A stretch of DNA of 64,000 bases. Origin: Saprospiraceae bacterium. Lineage in GTDB: Bacteria; Bacteroidota; Bacteroidia; Chitinophagales; Saprospiraceae. The stretch is taken from assembly GCA_016715465.1 (NCBI GenBank), contig JADKAA010000029.1:682001-746000 (forward strand), written 5' to 3'. This document shows positions 46,218 through 55,635 of this stretch, in pieces (position 1 is the first letter of the stretch; the number at the start of each line of letters is the position of its first letter). A program made the position numbers and the translations under genes. Below the pieces are notes generated by a model. That model ran no database searches. It saw only the letters and a list, made by a program, of their open reading frames with translations, and had not been told where the DNA came from.

Positions 46218-46619
46218 TTACTTTTTCAACAAATCCCTGATTTCTGCGAGTAATTCATTGTCTGATGGTCCTGCTGGAGGCGGTGCTGCAGCAGGTGTAC
46301 GCATCTTGTTATATGCCTTGACGATGATAAACAGGACAAAGCCAATGGTGATGAGGCTGATGATGGAGGTGATCCACCTGCCGTAAAATATGGCCACTTC
46401 TGGAACAGCCTCTTTACCATCCGGGCCAAGCTGGGCGGCAGCTAGCACCATTTTCATATCGGAAAAATCCACACCGCCTGTCAAAAAACCTACAACCGGC
46501 ATTACGATGTCATTCACAAAACCATTGACCACGGCACCTACGGCTCCGGCCAGGATGACACCTACGGCAAAATCTATGACATTTCCTGTCATAATGAAGT
46601 TTTTAAATTCTTTCCACAT
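46218..46619 (-). CDS. mscL: Large-conductance mechanosensitive channel
   Basis: 133 residues from ATG 46619 (MWKEFKNFIMTGNVIDFAVGVILAGAVGAVVNGFVNDIVMPVVG), the MscL amphipathic N-terminus and first pore helix; longer upstream codons lack homology. TM2 is WITSIISLITIGFVLFIIV. A Pro/Ala linker precedes the C-terminal helix (NELLAEIRDLLKK), which forms the cytoplasmic bundle. It opens under membrane tension to release osmolytes after hypo-osmotic shock. Confidence 0.94.
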   Translation of the reverse strand: MWKEFKNFIMTGNVIDFAVGVILAGAVGAVVNGFVNDIVMPVVGFLTGGVDFSDMKMVLAAAQLGPDGKEAVPEVAIFYGRWITSIISLITIGFVLFIIVKAYNKMRTPAAAPPPAGPSDNELLAEIRDLLKK

Positions 46620-46679
46620 AAGCTTTAATTTAAAAAGTTTAAAAACTAAAGGTAAGGACAAAATTTTAAACTAACTACA

Positions 46680-47879
46680 TTACCATTTTATGTTGACCTC
46701 ATATTTATCGCTGTTGTCAGCGGGAGTCACTACGATGTTGGCTACCTGAAGGAAGAAGTAACGATCGCCTTTTTTAACCGCAAACAAATCTCCTTTCAAT
46801 ACCTTTGGCGTGGCCCCATTTACGGGAAAACCACCATTCCAAAGGTTAAGAATTTGCTCTTTGACCACAATGTCATCAAATTCGATTACCTGGATGATTC
46901 TTTTTAATTCTGCTCCGTTGACGGCCGATATTTTCTGAAGCCAGTTCGATGCCAAGGGTAAACTGAGGTCGATGCCTTCGTCTTTAATTTCTGCCAGTGT
47001 ATCCTGACTTCCCATGCTATTGCCGGTGTCGAGATCCAGTCCTCCCGTCCCCCCTGGTCCATTGGCATTCAGCAGGGCTCCCAATTTGGTCAGGTCAAGT
47101 TTCGTACCTACATTCACATTGACCGTAAATTGGGCGCTTGCACCCAGTTCGTCCGTAAAAATAAACGTATAGGTGCTCCTGCCTGTCTGGTTATTGATTT
47201 TCACCCCTATTTTTTTATTGGTGAAACCCGCTTGCAAATTTGGCAGAATGGATTCCGGATTTGTGTTAAAGGCTATATTGTCAAAACTGAGGCGGGTAAT
47301 GTCACTGAGGGTAATTCCGTTTTCCTTTACCTCCAGGAGTGAGAGTTTACCAAAACCTCTGGATACCGAGAATGGAAAATCATACACCTGGCCCGGCTGC
47401 GCCCCATCAACCAATGGTGTGCCTAAATAGGTGACCACAGGAGGCAGAGTTTTGGTCTTGACGATTCTGGTTTCCTTTACAGTAACGTTATTGGCATCTG
47501 AGACAATTACAGAAATGGTAACTACCGTATCTTTTGCGGGTGCGGTCACTTTGAGTTCTCCCGTAAAGCCCTGCCTGTCGTTGCCAAGTAGGAGAATCGG
47601 ATTTCCACCCACCGCTGAGCCTTTAAATACGATCCGGTTGATGGCAGCTTTGGTGTCCCCTTCACGAACTTCAAGTCCATTCAGATCCACACTGCCTTTA
47701 ACTGCTGTGATCGTAAATATAATCTGTTGATTAGGGACAACGCGCAAGGTATCGCCTGCTGTACCCGTCATGGATATGGTGGGATTCGATGGGTCGATGT
47801 TCATGTCATCCCCACATGCGTTTAGAAACAACAGGACCAAGGAAAAAAATAAAATAACCCGGTATGATTTAATTTTCAT
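46680..47879 (-). CDS. Lipoprotein with Ig-like repeats, function unknown
   Basis: 399 residues; lipoprotein signal with lipobox FLNAC. Two or three beta-sandwich modules are suggested by ITFTITAVKGSVDLNGLEVREG, KVTAPAKDTVVTISVIVSDANN and STYTFIFTDELGASAQFTVNVN, resembling Ig-like repeats of cell-surface proteins. A Gly/Asn-rich hinge (GPGGTGGLDLD) lies before the C-terminal domain. Followed closely by mscL in the same direction. No function assigned. Confidence 0.65.
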   Translation of the reverse strand: MKIKSYRVILFFSLVLLFLNACGDDMNIDPSNPTISMTGTAGDTLRVVPNQQIIFTITAVKGSVDLNGLEVREGDTKAAINRIVFKGSAVGGNPILLLGNDRQGFTGELKVTAPAKDTVVTISVIVSDANNVTVKETRIVKTKTLPPVVTYLGTPLVDGAQPGQVYDFPFSVSRGFGKLSLLEVKENGITLSDITRLSFDNIAFNTNPESILPNLQAGFTNKKIGVKINNQTGRSTYTFIFTDELGASAQFTVNVNVGTKLDLTKLGALLNANGPGGTGGLDLDTGNSMGSQDTLAEIKDEGIDLSLPLASNWLQKISAVNGAELKRIIQVIEFDDIVVKEQILNLWNGGFPVNGATPKVLKGDLFAVKKGDRYFFLQVANIVVTPADNSDKYEVNIKW

Positions 47880-47957
47880 TCGATTGATGTTTTAAAGGAT
47901 ATACTATAATGCATTATAACGCTAAAAACCGCATAATTACATATAAGACCAGGCTTT

Positions 47958-48323
47958 TTAAAGCAGGCTGTTGAACCATTTAATTACTTTTTTGACGTCT
48001 CCGGGATATACCCTGTCGCGGTCAAAATCCGGAAGGATGGTGGCAAAATATTTCATCAGGTCAGGATTTGGGGATTTTGGCGACAGGGGTGGGTTTTCCG
48101 CCATTTGGTCCAACATGGTCTGAAAAATTACTTTGAGGTCCACGGTATCGGTCATGGTATATATGCCTACAGTTTCCAATGGCGTAAACTGATGTTGTCT
48201 GACGGAAAAAAATGAAGTTTTTCCCGTTGTCGGATCTTTTAAGATGAGTCCATTGTTCCTGGATGTTACCAGCGTCATCAGCACTGGATGGCCGCTTACA
48301 GCGACGATATTTTTTAATTTCAT
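47958..48323 (-). CDS. DUF5606 domain protein
   Basis: 121 residues from ATG 48323 (MKLKNIVAVSGHPVLMTLVTSR). Matches the pattern of DUF5606 proteins of Bacteroidota: N-terminal IVAVSGHPVL, GLILKDPTTGKTSFFS, and C-terminal FDRDRVYPGDVKKVIKWFNSLL. The family function is unknown. A good promoter (TTTG-N18-TATATTTG) is upstream, which supports this start. Confidence 0.8.
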   Translation of the reverse strand: MKLKNIVAVSGHPVLMTLVTSRNNGLILKDPTTGKTSFFSVRQHQFTPLETVGIYTMTDTVDLKVIFQTMLDQMAENPPLSPKSPNPDLMKYFATILPDFDRDRVYPGDVKKVIKWFNSLL

Positions 48324-48386
48324 TTGGAGGTTTTTATATTCGGAATCCAAAGCGGGCACAAATCATCATTTCTTTGAAAACCGGCG

Positions 48387-48416
48387 CAAATATATCAAGA
48401 AAAATGGTAATCCAAA
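48387..48416 (-). promoter_or_regulatory. Promoter for the DUF5606 gene: TTTG-N18-TATATTTG
   Basis: Minus strand TTTG at 48416-48413, 18 bases, TATATTTG at 48394-48387; the ATG is 63 bases downstream. Consensus Bacteroidetes spacing. Confidence 0.65.
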
Positions 48417-48499
48417 GTTCATAGCGCAGTAAAAGTCTTCTCCACTTACAAAGTGAATATTCAAGGGCTTCGCCGCCTCTTGGCTTTAGTGCATCAACC

Positions 48500-49798
48500 T
48501 CACACCACTTCGATCCTGACGGTAGTACCTTTGAGTTTAAATTTTTGGGACCAGTCCATGGATTCAGATTTTTCCCTTTTGATCGCCACGATGGACTTGT
48601 TGTCCTTTAATTCGATCAGGCCAATGTCATCCGCAGACAAGCCCAGTGTTTTCATGAGAAAACCAGCCACATCTCCTTTGCTGATTTTATCATTTCTGCC
48701 CTTATTAAATTGCAGACTGCACCAGTTTTGTACCGCGATATCCTTTTCTTCTTCCGGCGTATACCAGGTTTCCGGAATCGGATTCAAATAATCCGGTATG
48801 TTTTCTGATTCATGGTGGAGAATATACACGGTACCCCCCGCTCCCATTCTGGCCGTACGGCCATTGCGATGCACGTATTCATCTTCTTTGGAGGGCATGT
48901 GGTAATGGATGACGTATCTCGCCTGTGGAATGTCCAGACCCCTGGCAGCGAGGTCTGTAGAAACCAATATGTGGATACTGCCATTTCTGAATTTTGTCAA
49001 CACCAGCTCCCGTTCGACCTGGTCGAGGCCGCCGTGAAAAATGCCTGCAGTCAGTCCCCTGAGCTTCAGATATGCCCCAATCCTGTCCACTGAGACTTTG
49101 TGGTTCGCAAAAACAATGACCGATTCCTGCCCCGTATGGTGGAGGATCTTTGCCAGCAGAGGCAGCTTATCTTTTTCGGATGAGGGTACCAGCCTTACCA
49201 GCAACTTTGACTTACTTTTTTCCGGCTTGAATTCAAGATCCAGCCAATCAATCCCGGCAAGCGTATCGGGCATTTTAAGTTCTCTGGTGGCTGAGGTGAG
49301 CAGAATCTGTGCCGGTTTATTCCAAGCCCCGGTAATCTCATCCAATTCTTCCTTATAGCCGATTTCGAGTGATTTGTCATATTCATCCAAGACCAGCGTT
49401 TCATAAGAAGGGTCAATTGCCCGGTTTCTGATATGGTCGGCAAGTCTGCCCGGCGTACCAATGACAATGCCCGGCAGCCGGGATAAGGCATCCATTTCAT
49501 TGCGACGGTGATGACCGCCGTAGCACAAAACCACATGAAAGCCCATAGCGAGTTCGCGGACAACGTTGGAAATCTGTATGGCGAGTTCCCGGGTAGGAAC
49601 CACAATCATGAGCTTGCCCCCCGATTTGTTCATACGCATCAGCAAAGGCAGAAGATAGGCGAGGGTTTTTCCGGAACCGGTGGGTGCGGTAAGTAATACA
49701 TGTCTTTTAGCATACACGGGCTCAAATGCCTGCTCCTGCATGGGCGTAAGTTTTTCCATGCCCAATTTGGTAAGGAAGGCTGAAACATCTGTTTTCAT
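48500..49798 (-). CDS. DEAD-box RNA helicase (DEYD variant) with DbpA-like tail
   Basis: About 432 residues from ATG 49798. Q motif LTPMQEQAF, Walker A APTGSGKT, PTRELA, GTPGRL, DEYD (variant of DEAD), SATR, HRNGRTAR and the second-domain motifs. The C-terminal region (NDKISKGDVAGFLMKTLG ... ELKDNKSIVAI ... LKGTTVRIEVV) resembles the DbpA RNA-binding domain, suggesting a large-subunit rRNA target (inferred). The -7 element TATCTTTG lies only five bases before this ATG, hinting at a leaderless mRNA or a downstream start at MEKLTPMQEQ. Confidence 0.85.
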   Translation of the reverse strand: MKTDVSAFLTKLGMEKLTPMQEQAFEPVYAKRHVLLTAPTGSGKTLAYLLPLLMRMNKSGGKLMIVVPTRELAIQISNVVRELAMGFHVVLCYGGHHRRNEMDALSRLPGIVIGTPGRLADHIRNRAIDPSYETLVLDEYDKSLEIGYKEELDEITGAWNKPAQILLTSATRELKMPDTLAGIDWLDLEFKPEKSKSKLLVRLVPSSEKDKLPLLAKILHHTGQESVIVFANHKVSVDRIGAYLKLRGLTAGIFHGGLDQVERELVLTKFRNGSIHILVSTDLAARGLDIPQARYVIHYHMPSKEDEYVHRNGRTARMGAGGTVYILHHESENIPDYLNPIPETWYTPEEEKDIAVQNWCSLQFNKGRNDKISKGDVAGFLMKTLGLSADDIGLIELKDNKSIVAIKREKSESMDWSQKFKLKGTTVRIEVV

Positions 49799-49802
49799 GG
49801 CA

Positions 49803-49810
49803 CAAAGATA
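49803..49810 (-). promoter_or_regulatory. -7 element TATCTTTG abutting the helicase start
   Basis: Exact TAnnTTTG match on the minus strand, ending five bases upstream of the ATG, so the transcript would start at or near the start codon. Confidence 0.4.
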
Positions 49811-49870
49811 CATTTCTAAGTGGTGCCTGAGTCTGATTTGCAACGACTCCTAAGACAATAAGTGAAAGCT

Positions 49871-50542
49871 TTACAAAGCAGACAAGGTTTCTATCAGAAA
49901 GGCATTGAGGTTGGATATGGCCTTGTCCAATTGCCAGTTTGCCCGGTTGCGGGGTTCTACCCGGTTGGAAAGGGCCCTCAACTGGTGGCATTTTACATCC
50001 ATCAATTTGCAGGTGTACAAAAAGGCGGCGCCTTCCATGGACTCCACATCTGCATGGTATTTCTGCTGTACCCGGTCAATGGAGGATTGACTGCCGTGCA
50101 CTTTATTGACGGTAAGTCCGGTCTTTTGTGGTAAGGAGAAGGATAATGGCGCTTTATCGTTGATGAGCCACCCGCCCTTAAAAGGAAAATCATCAGCGCC
50201 ACACAACTGCATTTCGTAGACGTCGGTAAAGCTGCAATCGGCCTCTTCCACACCCAGGTCTGCAAACCGGTCTTTGTGGACTTCTACCAGCGAACCTAAG
50301 GCAAGGTCATTGTCAAATGTACCAGCCACTCCGGCATTTATCGCCACATCGATGTCTTTCATATGGCTGAATCTCGACATGGCGATGGCCATATTGACGG
50401 CTCCAATGCCGGTCACCAGGGGATAAATCGTGTGTTTTGCGGAAGTGAAGGCAAAAAAGGAGGAGTTGTCATAATGGGTCTCCAGATGGCTGAGCATGGG
50501 TGCTATTTCAAAGCCGGTGGCGCTGACTATCAGGATGTGCAT
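49871..50542 (-). CDS. mqnB: Futalosine hydrolase
   Basis: 223 residues of the nucleoside phosphorylase fold. Seen: MHILIVSATGFEIAPML, LVTGIGAVNMAIAMSRF, INAGVAGTFDNDLALGSLVEV, VESMEGAAFLYTCK (ribose/catalytic glutamate region) and RALSNRVEPRNRANWQ, a motif typical of MqnB. It cleaves hypoxanthine from futalosine in menaquinone synthesis, the step before MqnC (12468-13624). Could be mistaken for an MTA/SAH nucleosidase; the SNRVEPRNR segment supports MqnB. Confidence 0.86.
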   Translation of the reverse strand: MHILIVSATGFEIAPMLSHLETHYDNSSFFAFTSAKHTIYPLVTGIGAVNMAIAMSRFSHMKDIDVAINAGVAGTFDNDLALGSLVEVHKDRFADLGVEEADCSFTDVYEMQLCGADDFPFKGGWLINDKAPLSFSLPQKTGLTVNKVHGSQSSIDRVQQKYHADVESMEGAAFLYTCKLMDVKCHQLRALSNRVEPRNRANWQLDKAISNLNAFLIETLSAL

Positions 50543-50711
50543 AAAGTAGAAAATTTAAGGCAAGATAGGCAAATAATGCGTGATCGATTCAATGGAAACC
50601 AGGATTTTTGTTATCATTCAGCCATCACCACGGCAAGCACTACCCTGTCGCTTTGACGTATCATTAACAAAATAATATTTTGAAGTCTAGCAAAAGATGG
50701 TGGTCTGTCCT

Positions 50712-50719
50712 TATTTTTG
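50712..50719 (+). promoter_or_regulatory. -7 element TATTTTTG for the ABC-F gene
   Basis: Exact TAnnTTTG match 35 bases before ATG 50755; no TTTG at the usual -33 distance. Confidence 0.4.
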
Positions 50720-50754
50720 TGCGCTTGTTTGGTCAAGTGTAAAATTATAGTATC

Positions 50755-52398
50755 ATGATTTCAGTTTCCAATCTTTCTCTCCGGTATAGTAAGCGCATTT
50801 TGTTTGAAGATGTAAACATCAAATTTACGGAAGGGAACTGTTATGGCATTATTGGAGCCAATGGGGCGGGAAAAAGTACTTTCCTAAAAATTCTTTCCGG
50901 AGAAATTGACCCGACTACCGGTTCTGTCGAAATGGGAAAAGACCAACGCATGAGTGTGTTGAAACAAAACCACTATGAGTTCGACGAGCATGCCGTGCTG
51001 GAGACTGTGATTATGGGCAACCGCAAGCTTTATGACATTATGAAAGCCAAGGATGCCATCTACATGAAAGCAGATTTTAGTGATGAAGATGGACTGAAAG
51101 CCGGAGAGCTTGAAGCTTTATTTGCGGAGATGGATGGCTGGAATGCCGAAAGTGATGCCGCTACCCTGTTGTCCAACCTGGGCATTACGGAAGACCTTCA
51201 CTACCGCCAGTTAAAAGAATTGCAGGCCAAAGAAAAAGTAAGGGTATTGCTTGCTCAGGCCCTGTTTGGTCATCCCGACATTCTGTTGTTGGATGAACCT
51301 ACCAACGACCTGGATTTTGCCACAATCGCGTGGTTGGAGGATTTCCTGGCGGATTATGATAAAATAGTTCTGGTAGTGTCGCACGACAGACACTTTCTGG
51401 ATGCCGTTTGTACCCATGTTGCCGACATCGATTTTGGTAAGATCACCATCTTTTCGGGCAACTATTCATTCTGGTATGAGAGTTCACAATTGCTGTTGAA
51501 ACAACGCTCGGATCAGAATAAAAAAGCAGAAGAAAAAATCGCCGAACTGAAAGCCTTTATTGCCCGGTTTAGTGCCAATGCATCCAAGTCAAAACAGGCC
51601 ACCAGCCGTAAAAAAGCATTGGACAAAATCAACCTCAACGACATGAGGCCTTCCAACCGCCGCTACCCGGGTATTATTTTCAACAATCAGGGACGTGAGG
51701 CCGGAGACCAGATCCTCGACGTAAACATCGAATCCAAGATGCTCAATGGAGAATATCTGTTGAAAGATGTAAAATTTGAAGTGAGGAAGGGGCAGAAAAT
51801 TGTGATCTACTCGCAAAATTCACTGGCAACTTCGACGCTTTACAAAATACTGGCTGGAGAAGACACAGACTATAATGGCAGCTATAAGTGGGGCGTGACC
51901 ATCACTTCGGCTTATCTGCCCTCTGACAACGGCGAATTTTTTAAGGATAAAAACATGAACCTGGTGGATTGGTTGAGGCAGTACACCACCAATATGGATG
52001 AGACCGACCTCAGGGGTTTCCTGGGAAGGATGCTGTTCAGCGGAGAGGAAACACAAAAAAATTGTTCCGTACTCAGTGGGGGTGAAAAAATGCGTTGTAT
52101 GCTGAGCCGGATGATGACGGCCAATGCCAATGTGATCATGCTGGATGAACCCACCAACCACCTTGACCTTGAATCCATAACCGCGCTCAATAATGGACTC
52201 AATGACTACAGGGGAACCATACTCTTCACCACCAGAGACCATACCCTGGCGGAATCCGTTGCCAACCGGGTGATAGAACTTACTCCCTATGGCATCATTG
52301 ACCGGGAGACCAATTTTGATGATTACCTGTCAGATCCAAGGATTGCAGAACTAAAGGCAGACCTTATGGCAGGCATGATGAAAGCAACATCGAAGTAG
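50755..52398 (+). CDS. ABC-F family ribosome-associated ATPase
   Basis: 547 residues, two ABC ATPase domains, no membrane segments. First domain: Walker A GANGAGKSTFLK, an atypical signature LQAKEKVRVLLAQAL instead of LSGGQ, Walker B ILLLDEPTNDLD. Second domain: a degenerate Walker A region near SQNSLATSTLYK, signature LSGGEKMRCMLSRMM, and Walker B VIMLDEPTNHLDLES. A Lys-rich linker lies between the domains. ABC-F proteins act on the ribosome (EttA/YbiT type); the first signature resembles YbiT-like members. Its terminator is at 52405-52426. Confidence 0.9.
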   Translation: MISVSNLSLRYSKRILFEDVNIKFTEGNCYGIIGANGAGKSTFLKILSGEIDPTTGSVEMGKDQRMSVLKQNHYEFDEHAVLETVIMGNRKLYDIMKAKDAIYMKADFSDEDGLKAGELEALFAEMDGWNAESDAATLLSNLGITEDLHYRQLKELQAKEKVRVLLAQALFGHPDILLLDEPTNDLDFATIAWLEDFLADYDKIVLVVSHDRHFLDAVCTHVADIDFGKITIFSGNYSFWYESSQLLLKQRSDQNKKAEEKIAELKAFIARFSANASKSKQATSRKKALDKINLNDMRPSNRRYPGIIFNNQGREAGDQILDVNIESKMLNGEYLLKDVKFEVRKGQKIVIYSQNSLATSTLYKILAGEDTDYNGSYKWGVTITSAYLPSDNGEFFKDKNMNLVDWLRQYTTNMDETDLRGFLGRMLFSGEETQKNCSVLSGGEKMRCMLSRMMTANANVIMLDEPTNHLDLESITALNNGLNDYRGTILFTTRDHTLAESVANRVIELTPYGIIDRETNFDDYLSDPRIAELKADLMAGMMKATSK

Positions 52399-52404
52399 CA
52401 GTTG

Positions 52405-52426
52405 AAAGGGCTTGAATGCCCTTTTT
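52405..52426 (+). terminator. Rho-independent terminator after the ABC-F gene
   Basis: AAAGGGC-TTGAAT-GCCCTTTTT hairpin and T run, starting seven bases after the stop, overlapping the end of the convergent AsmA-like gene. Confidence 0.75.
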
Positions 52427-55400
52427 ACGGAGCCCCTCCTGCTTTCTTCTTTTTAAACGGATTCCAATCCTTTACCTTGTTTTTAAGGTCTTCAATTTCC
52501 TTGCCGGATTTATCTTTGAGGACTTCTTCGGCTTTCTTTTTAAGTGAGTCTGAGACAGCTTTTCCAACCAGTGTATCTACTTTGGATTCTACTTCTTTTT
52601 TGATTTTGTCTTTGGTTTGCTCAATAACCTCCCCGGCTTTTTCTTCTGCCTTGCCTTTGGCTTTTTCTATTTCTTCTTCTGCCCTGGTGCGAATGGTATC
52701 TTTGATTTCTTCCTTTTTCTTCTGAATTACTTTATCGAGTGAGTCTTTGGCTTTATTTATCTGATCATTAATTTCATCGTTAACTTCTTCCTTAAATGAT
52801 TTGCCGGAAGTACCCACCGGAATAATAGAAACTGTTGGTGAAGAGATCGTACCTCCCAGGTTGACCTTTACATCGATGAATTCGCCCTGTCCAATGCTGA
52901 CGCCATATTTTCCGGCTTCTTTTTCAAGAAAGGAAAGTCCTTTATCAAGGGTACCCGTGACCACATTTTTCTTCATCATTTCCCGGGGAATCCGCAATAA
53001 AAAAACATAATCCATCTTGCCTTTCACCCGATGTGTTCCGGAACCTTTTAAATCAATACCGGCGATGTTTTTGGTAAATTCCTTTACTTCCACGGTGCCA
53101 TCTTTCATGTCAAACCAGTTTCGCGTGTCTTTTAGTTCCAGTTGCGATAGTTCTTTGATGCCCAGTTTATCACCCACAGCAGCCAGCGGTTTAAAGCCCT
53201 TGACATATCCACTCAGGGTTTCGATGAAGCCGGATAGAGTCAGCGATGAAAAATCAGGCATCATGCCCTTACCCAACTTGCCCTCCATGACCAGCGTCGT
53301 ATTGAAAACGCCGGTGATATATTTGGCAATGGGCGCCAGTTGTTTCATGGTCACAAATTTTTCGTAGGCCTTGACAAATTCAAGCTTCGACAGGTCAAGC
53401 TTTACATTGAATTCAGGCTTTGTATTTTTAGAAGAATACAAACCATCAAAGCCAATTTTACCCCCCATAGTATTGGCACTCAGTCCCGACAAAGCTATGG
53501 TCTTGTCCTGTACCAGGGCGTCTCCCGTAAAATTAAGCAACTCCATGTTGGTGTAGATGAGTTTGTCGATTTTAGTGTTCAATTTGAGGTTTACGCGTTC
53601 AGGTACCGTAAACAAAATCGAATCCGCAACCGGGGCAGCCGATTCAGATTTAACCATAAATTTATTGGCATCAAAACTTCCGGCCCAAACATTTAAATCT
53701 CCGTTCAGGGTGCCCTGACCGGTAAAGTAAGAATATACATTGGCCAGCTTACCATTGAAAGACAGGTCACTTCCATCCAGGTTCATTCTAAATGTTTTCA
53801 CCTCCACATTTTCCAGGCCGAGTGTGCCTACTCCCGTCATTCCGCTTACAACGTGATTGCCAAAAAGCAGTTGGTCTATTTTCACATCGGCATCGATATG
53901 GCTGAATTTATAGGCAGAAAGATCCGGCATAAAAGTAGGTTTTAAATCCGTTGCACCTATAGCCGACGGGGAATTCCATTCATTCATATCCAGCAGGGTC
54001 GAATTTAGGGCAACCTTCCCAGTAATATTTTTAACCACTGAAAAATAGGCCATGGGGTGCAAAATTTCCCCCTTAAGTTGGGCATCACTCCGGCCCATAT
54101 TGATGGCTCCTGTTTCAACGGATACTCTTTGCGGAGAAGCGGAAAGGTTGGCCGAAGCCACGGATATCGACGGACTTCCTTTGGCCTTATACAGGATATT
54201 TGCTGCCTTAAACTGGCCGTCAAACACTATGGCCGAATAGTTTTCTTTGTCAATATCGCTTTTTTTGGCACTAAAATCCAACTTGCCATCCACCCGGCCC
54301 TTCAGCATTTCCAGGTTGGGTAAGGGAAAAGCTTTTGTCCAGTTTTCAAGGTTTACCCCTCCCAGAAAATTCCCCTTAAAAAGCGGATCTGACATGCCAT
54401 TTTTTATATTGAGTTGACCGGATATTTTTTCATTGTTTACCGCCATGCTGAGTTTTCTGATGTCCACTTCAAGGTCTTTCATGTCAGGCCTGGTGGATTT
54501 GATCCGGATATCTGCAAAAACATCCTTAACCGGGGTATTAAGGGATTCAAAAACGGCAGAACCGTTGTCAATGTCAATTAAAATGTCAAAGGCCGGATAT
54601 AAACTTTTCAGGCGATTAAACACTCCATTTACTTCGGCCGTGAAAGTAGCCTGACCACTTGCTTTTGCGGTATTGTAGGCAGAGAGATAAGGAAAAATAG
54701 AGATCAGATCACCAAAGCTGTTGCCGGTAGTTTTTACGGACGCTGCCAGTTTCATATTTTCATCGTCCAAAAACTGCACATAACCATCGCCGGTACCGGT
54801 AAGTTTATTGACTTTTAACGTATTATCCTTCAGCTCGAAGAGCTGTTTATCCAGGTCGATGTGAAATACAGCGTCGAGACTGGCCTTCACCTTGGTCAGG
54901 TAAGTAAATCCATCAAAAACCAGGGTAAGGCTGTCCGCCGTGGTGGAGGTATTCAGGTCAAATACCACATCCGCAATGTCACCGCTGCCTTTGTGGTTGA
55001 GGTTGGCCAAATTTACTTCAAGTGGCAGGGTGAAGTCGGTATATTTCAGTTTGCAGTCATTGAGTTCGTAGTCTTCCAGTTTGAATTCTACCATGCTGCT
55101 GTCTTTGGAAGGCTTGGTGATGAGGTAATTAGTGAGGGTGTCGTTCAGGATGATCAGGTCGAGGTTTGCCGACTGCAATCCAATATATTTGATGGAACGG
55201 GGCAAATTTTTGTTGAAAAGGGGCAAGAGGGAAAAGTCCATTCTGAGCGCCTTGGCATCGAGCAGGGTGTTTCCATAGAATGTATCCAAGCCCATCACTT
55301 TAAGATCATTTACGGTGATGGCTACTTCCGGAAAGGACCTTAAAAAGGATACATCCACGTCGGAGAAATCAACCGTGGCGTTTAGATTTTCGTTGGCATA

Positions 55401-55512
55401 TTTTTTTTATTTCCTTGAATATTTCATCTTTAAAAATAAAAGGAGCCACGGCAAGTGCCAGGATAATTCCTCCGATAAAGATGGCTGTGTATTTAAGTAT
55501 TTTGCGTTTCAT
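52425..55512 (-). CDS. AsmA-like outer-membrane biogenesis protein with charged C-terminal coil (one frameshift)
   Basis: About 1028 residues. ATG 55512 begins MKRKILKYTAIFIGGIILALAVAP (membrane anchor). The frame breaks near 55408 in an A run: EIKK then a shift to YANENLNATVDFSDVDVSFLRSFPEV. A long periplasmic beta-rich region follows (LQSANLDLIILNDTL, GTGDGYVQF, LSGFIETLSGYVKGFKPLAAVGDKL), typical of AsmA/TamB lipid-transfer bridges. The last 120 residues are Lys/Glu-rich alpha-helix (EEEIEKAKGKAEEKAGEVIEQ) ending WNPFKKKKAGGAP, likely a coiled coil. Probably moves phospholipid to the outer membrane. Convergent with the ABC-F gene. Confidence 0.82.
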
Positions 55513-55635
55513 GCGAGTTATGTATTGCTATGTATTAGTAAGACGTAAAAAGTGGATGAATAATGCCCGAAATGCATTTCATTAACAATTATTTTGACCA
55601 CTTTCATGTTTAAGGCAAAAATGGGCAGGTTTTAT

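Noticed and set aside
46218..46661. Longer mscL start upstream
   Set aside because: Upstream codons add a short hydrophobic stretch without MscL homology; MWKEFKNF is the family start.
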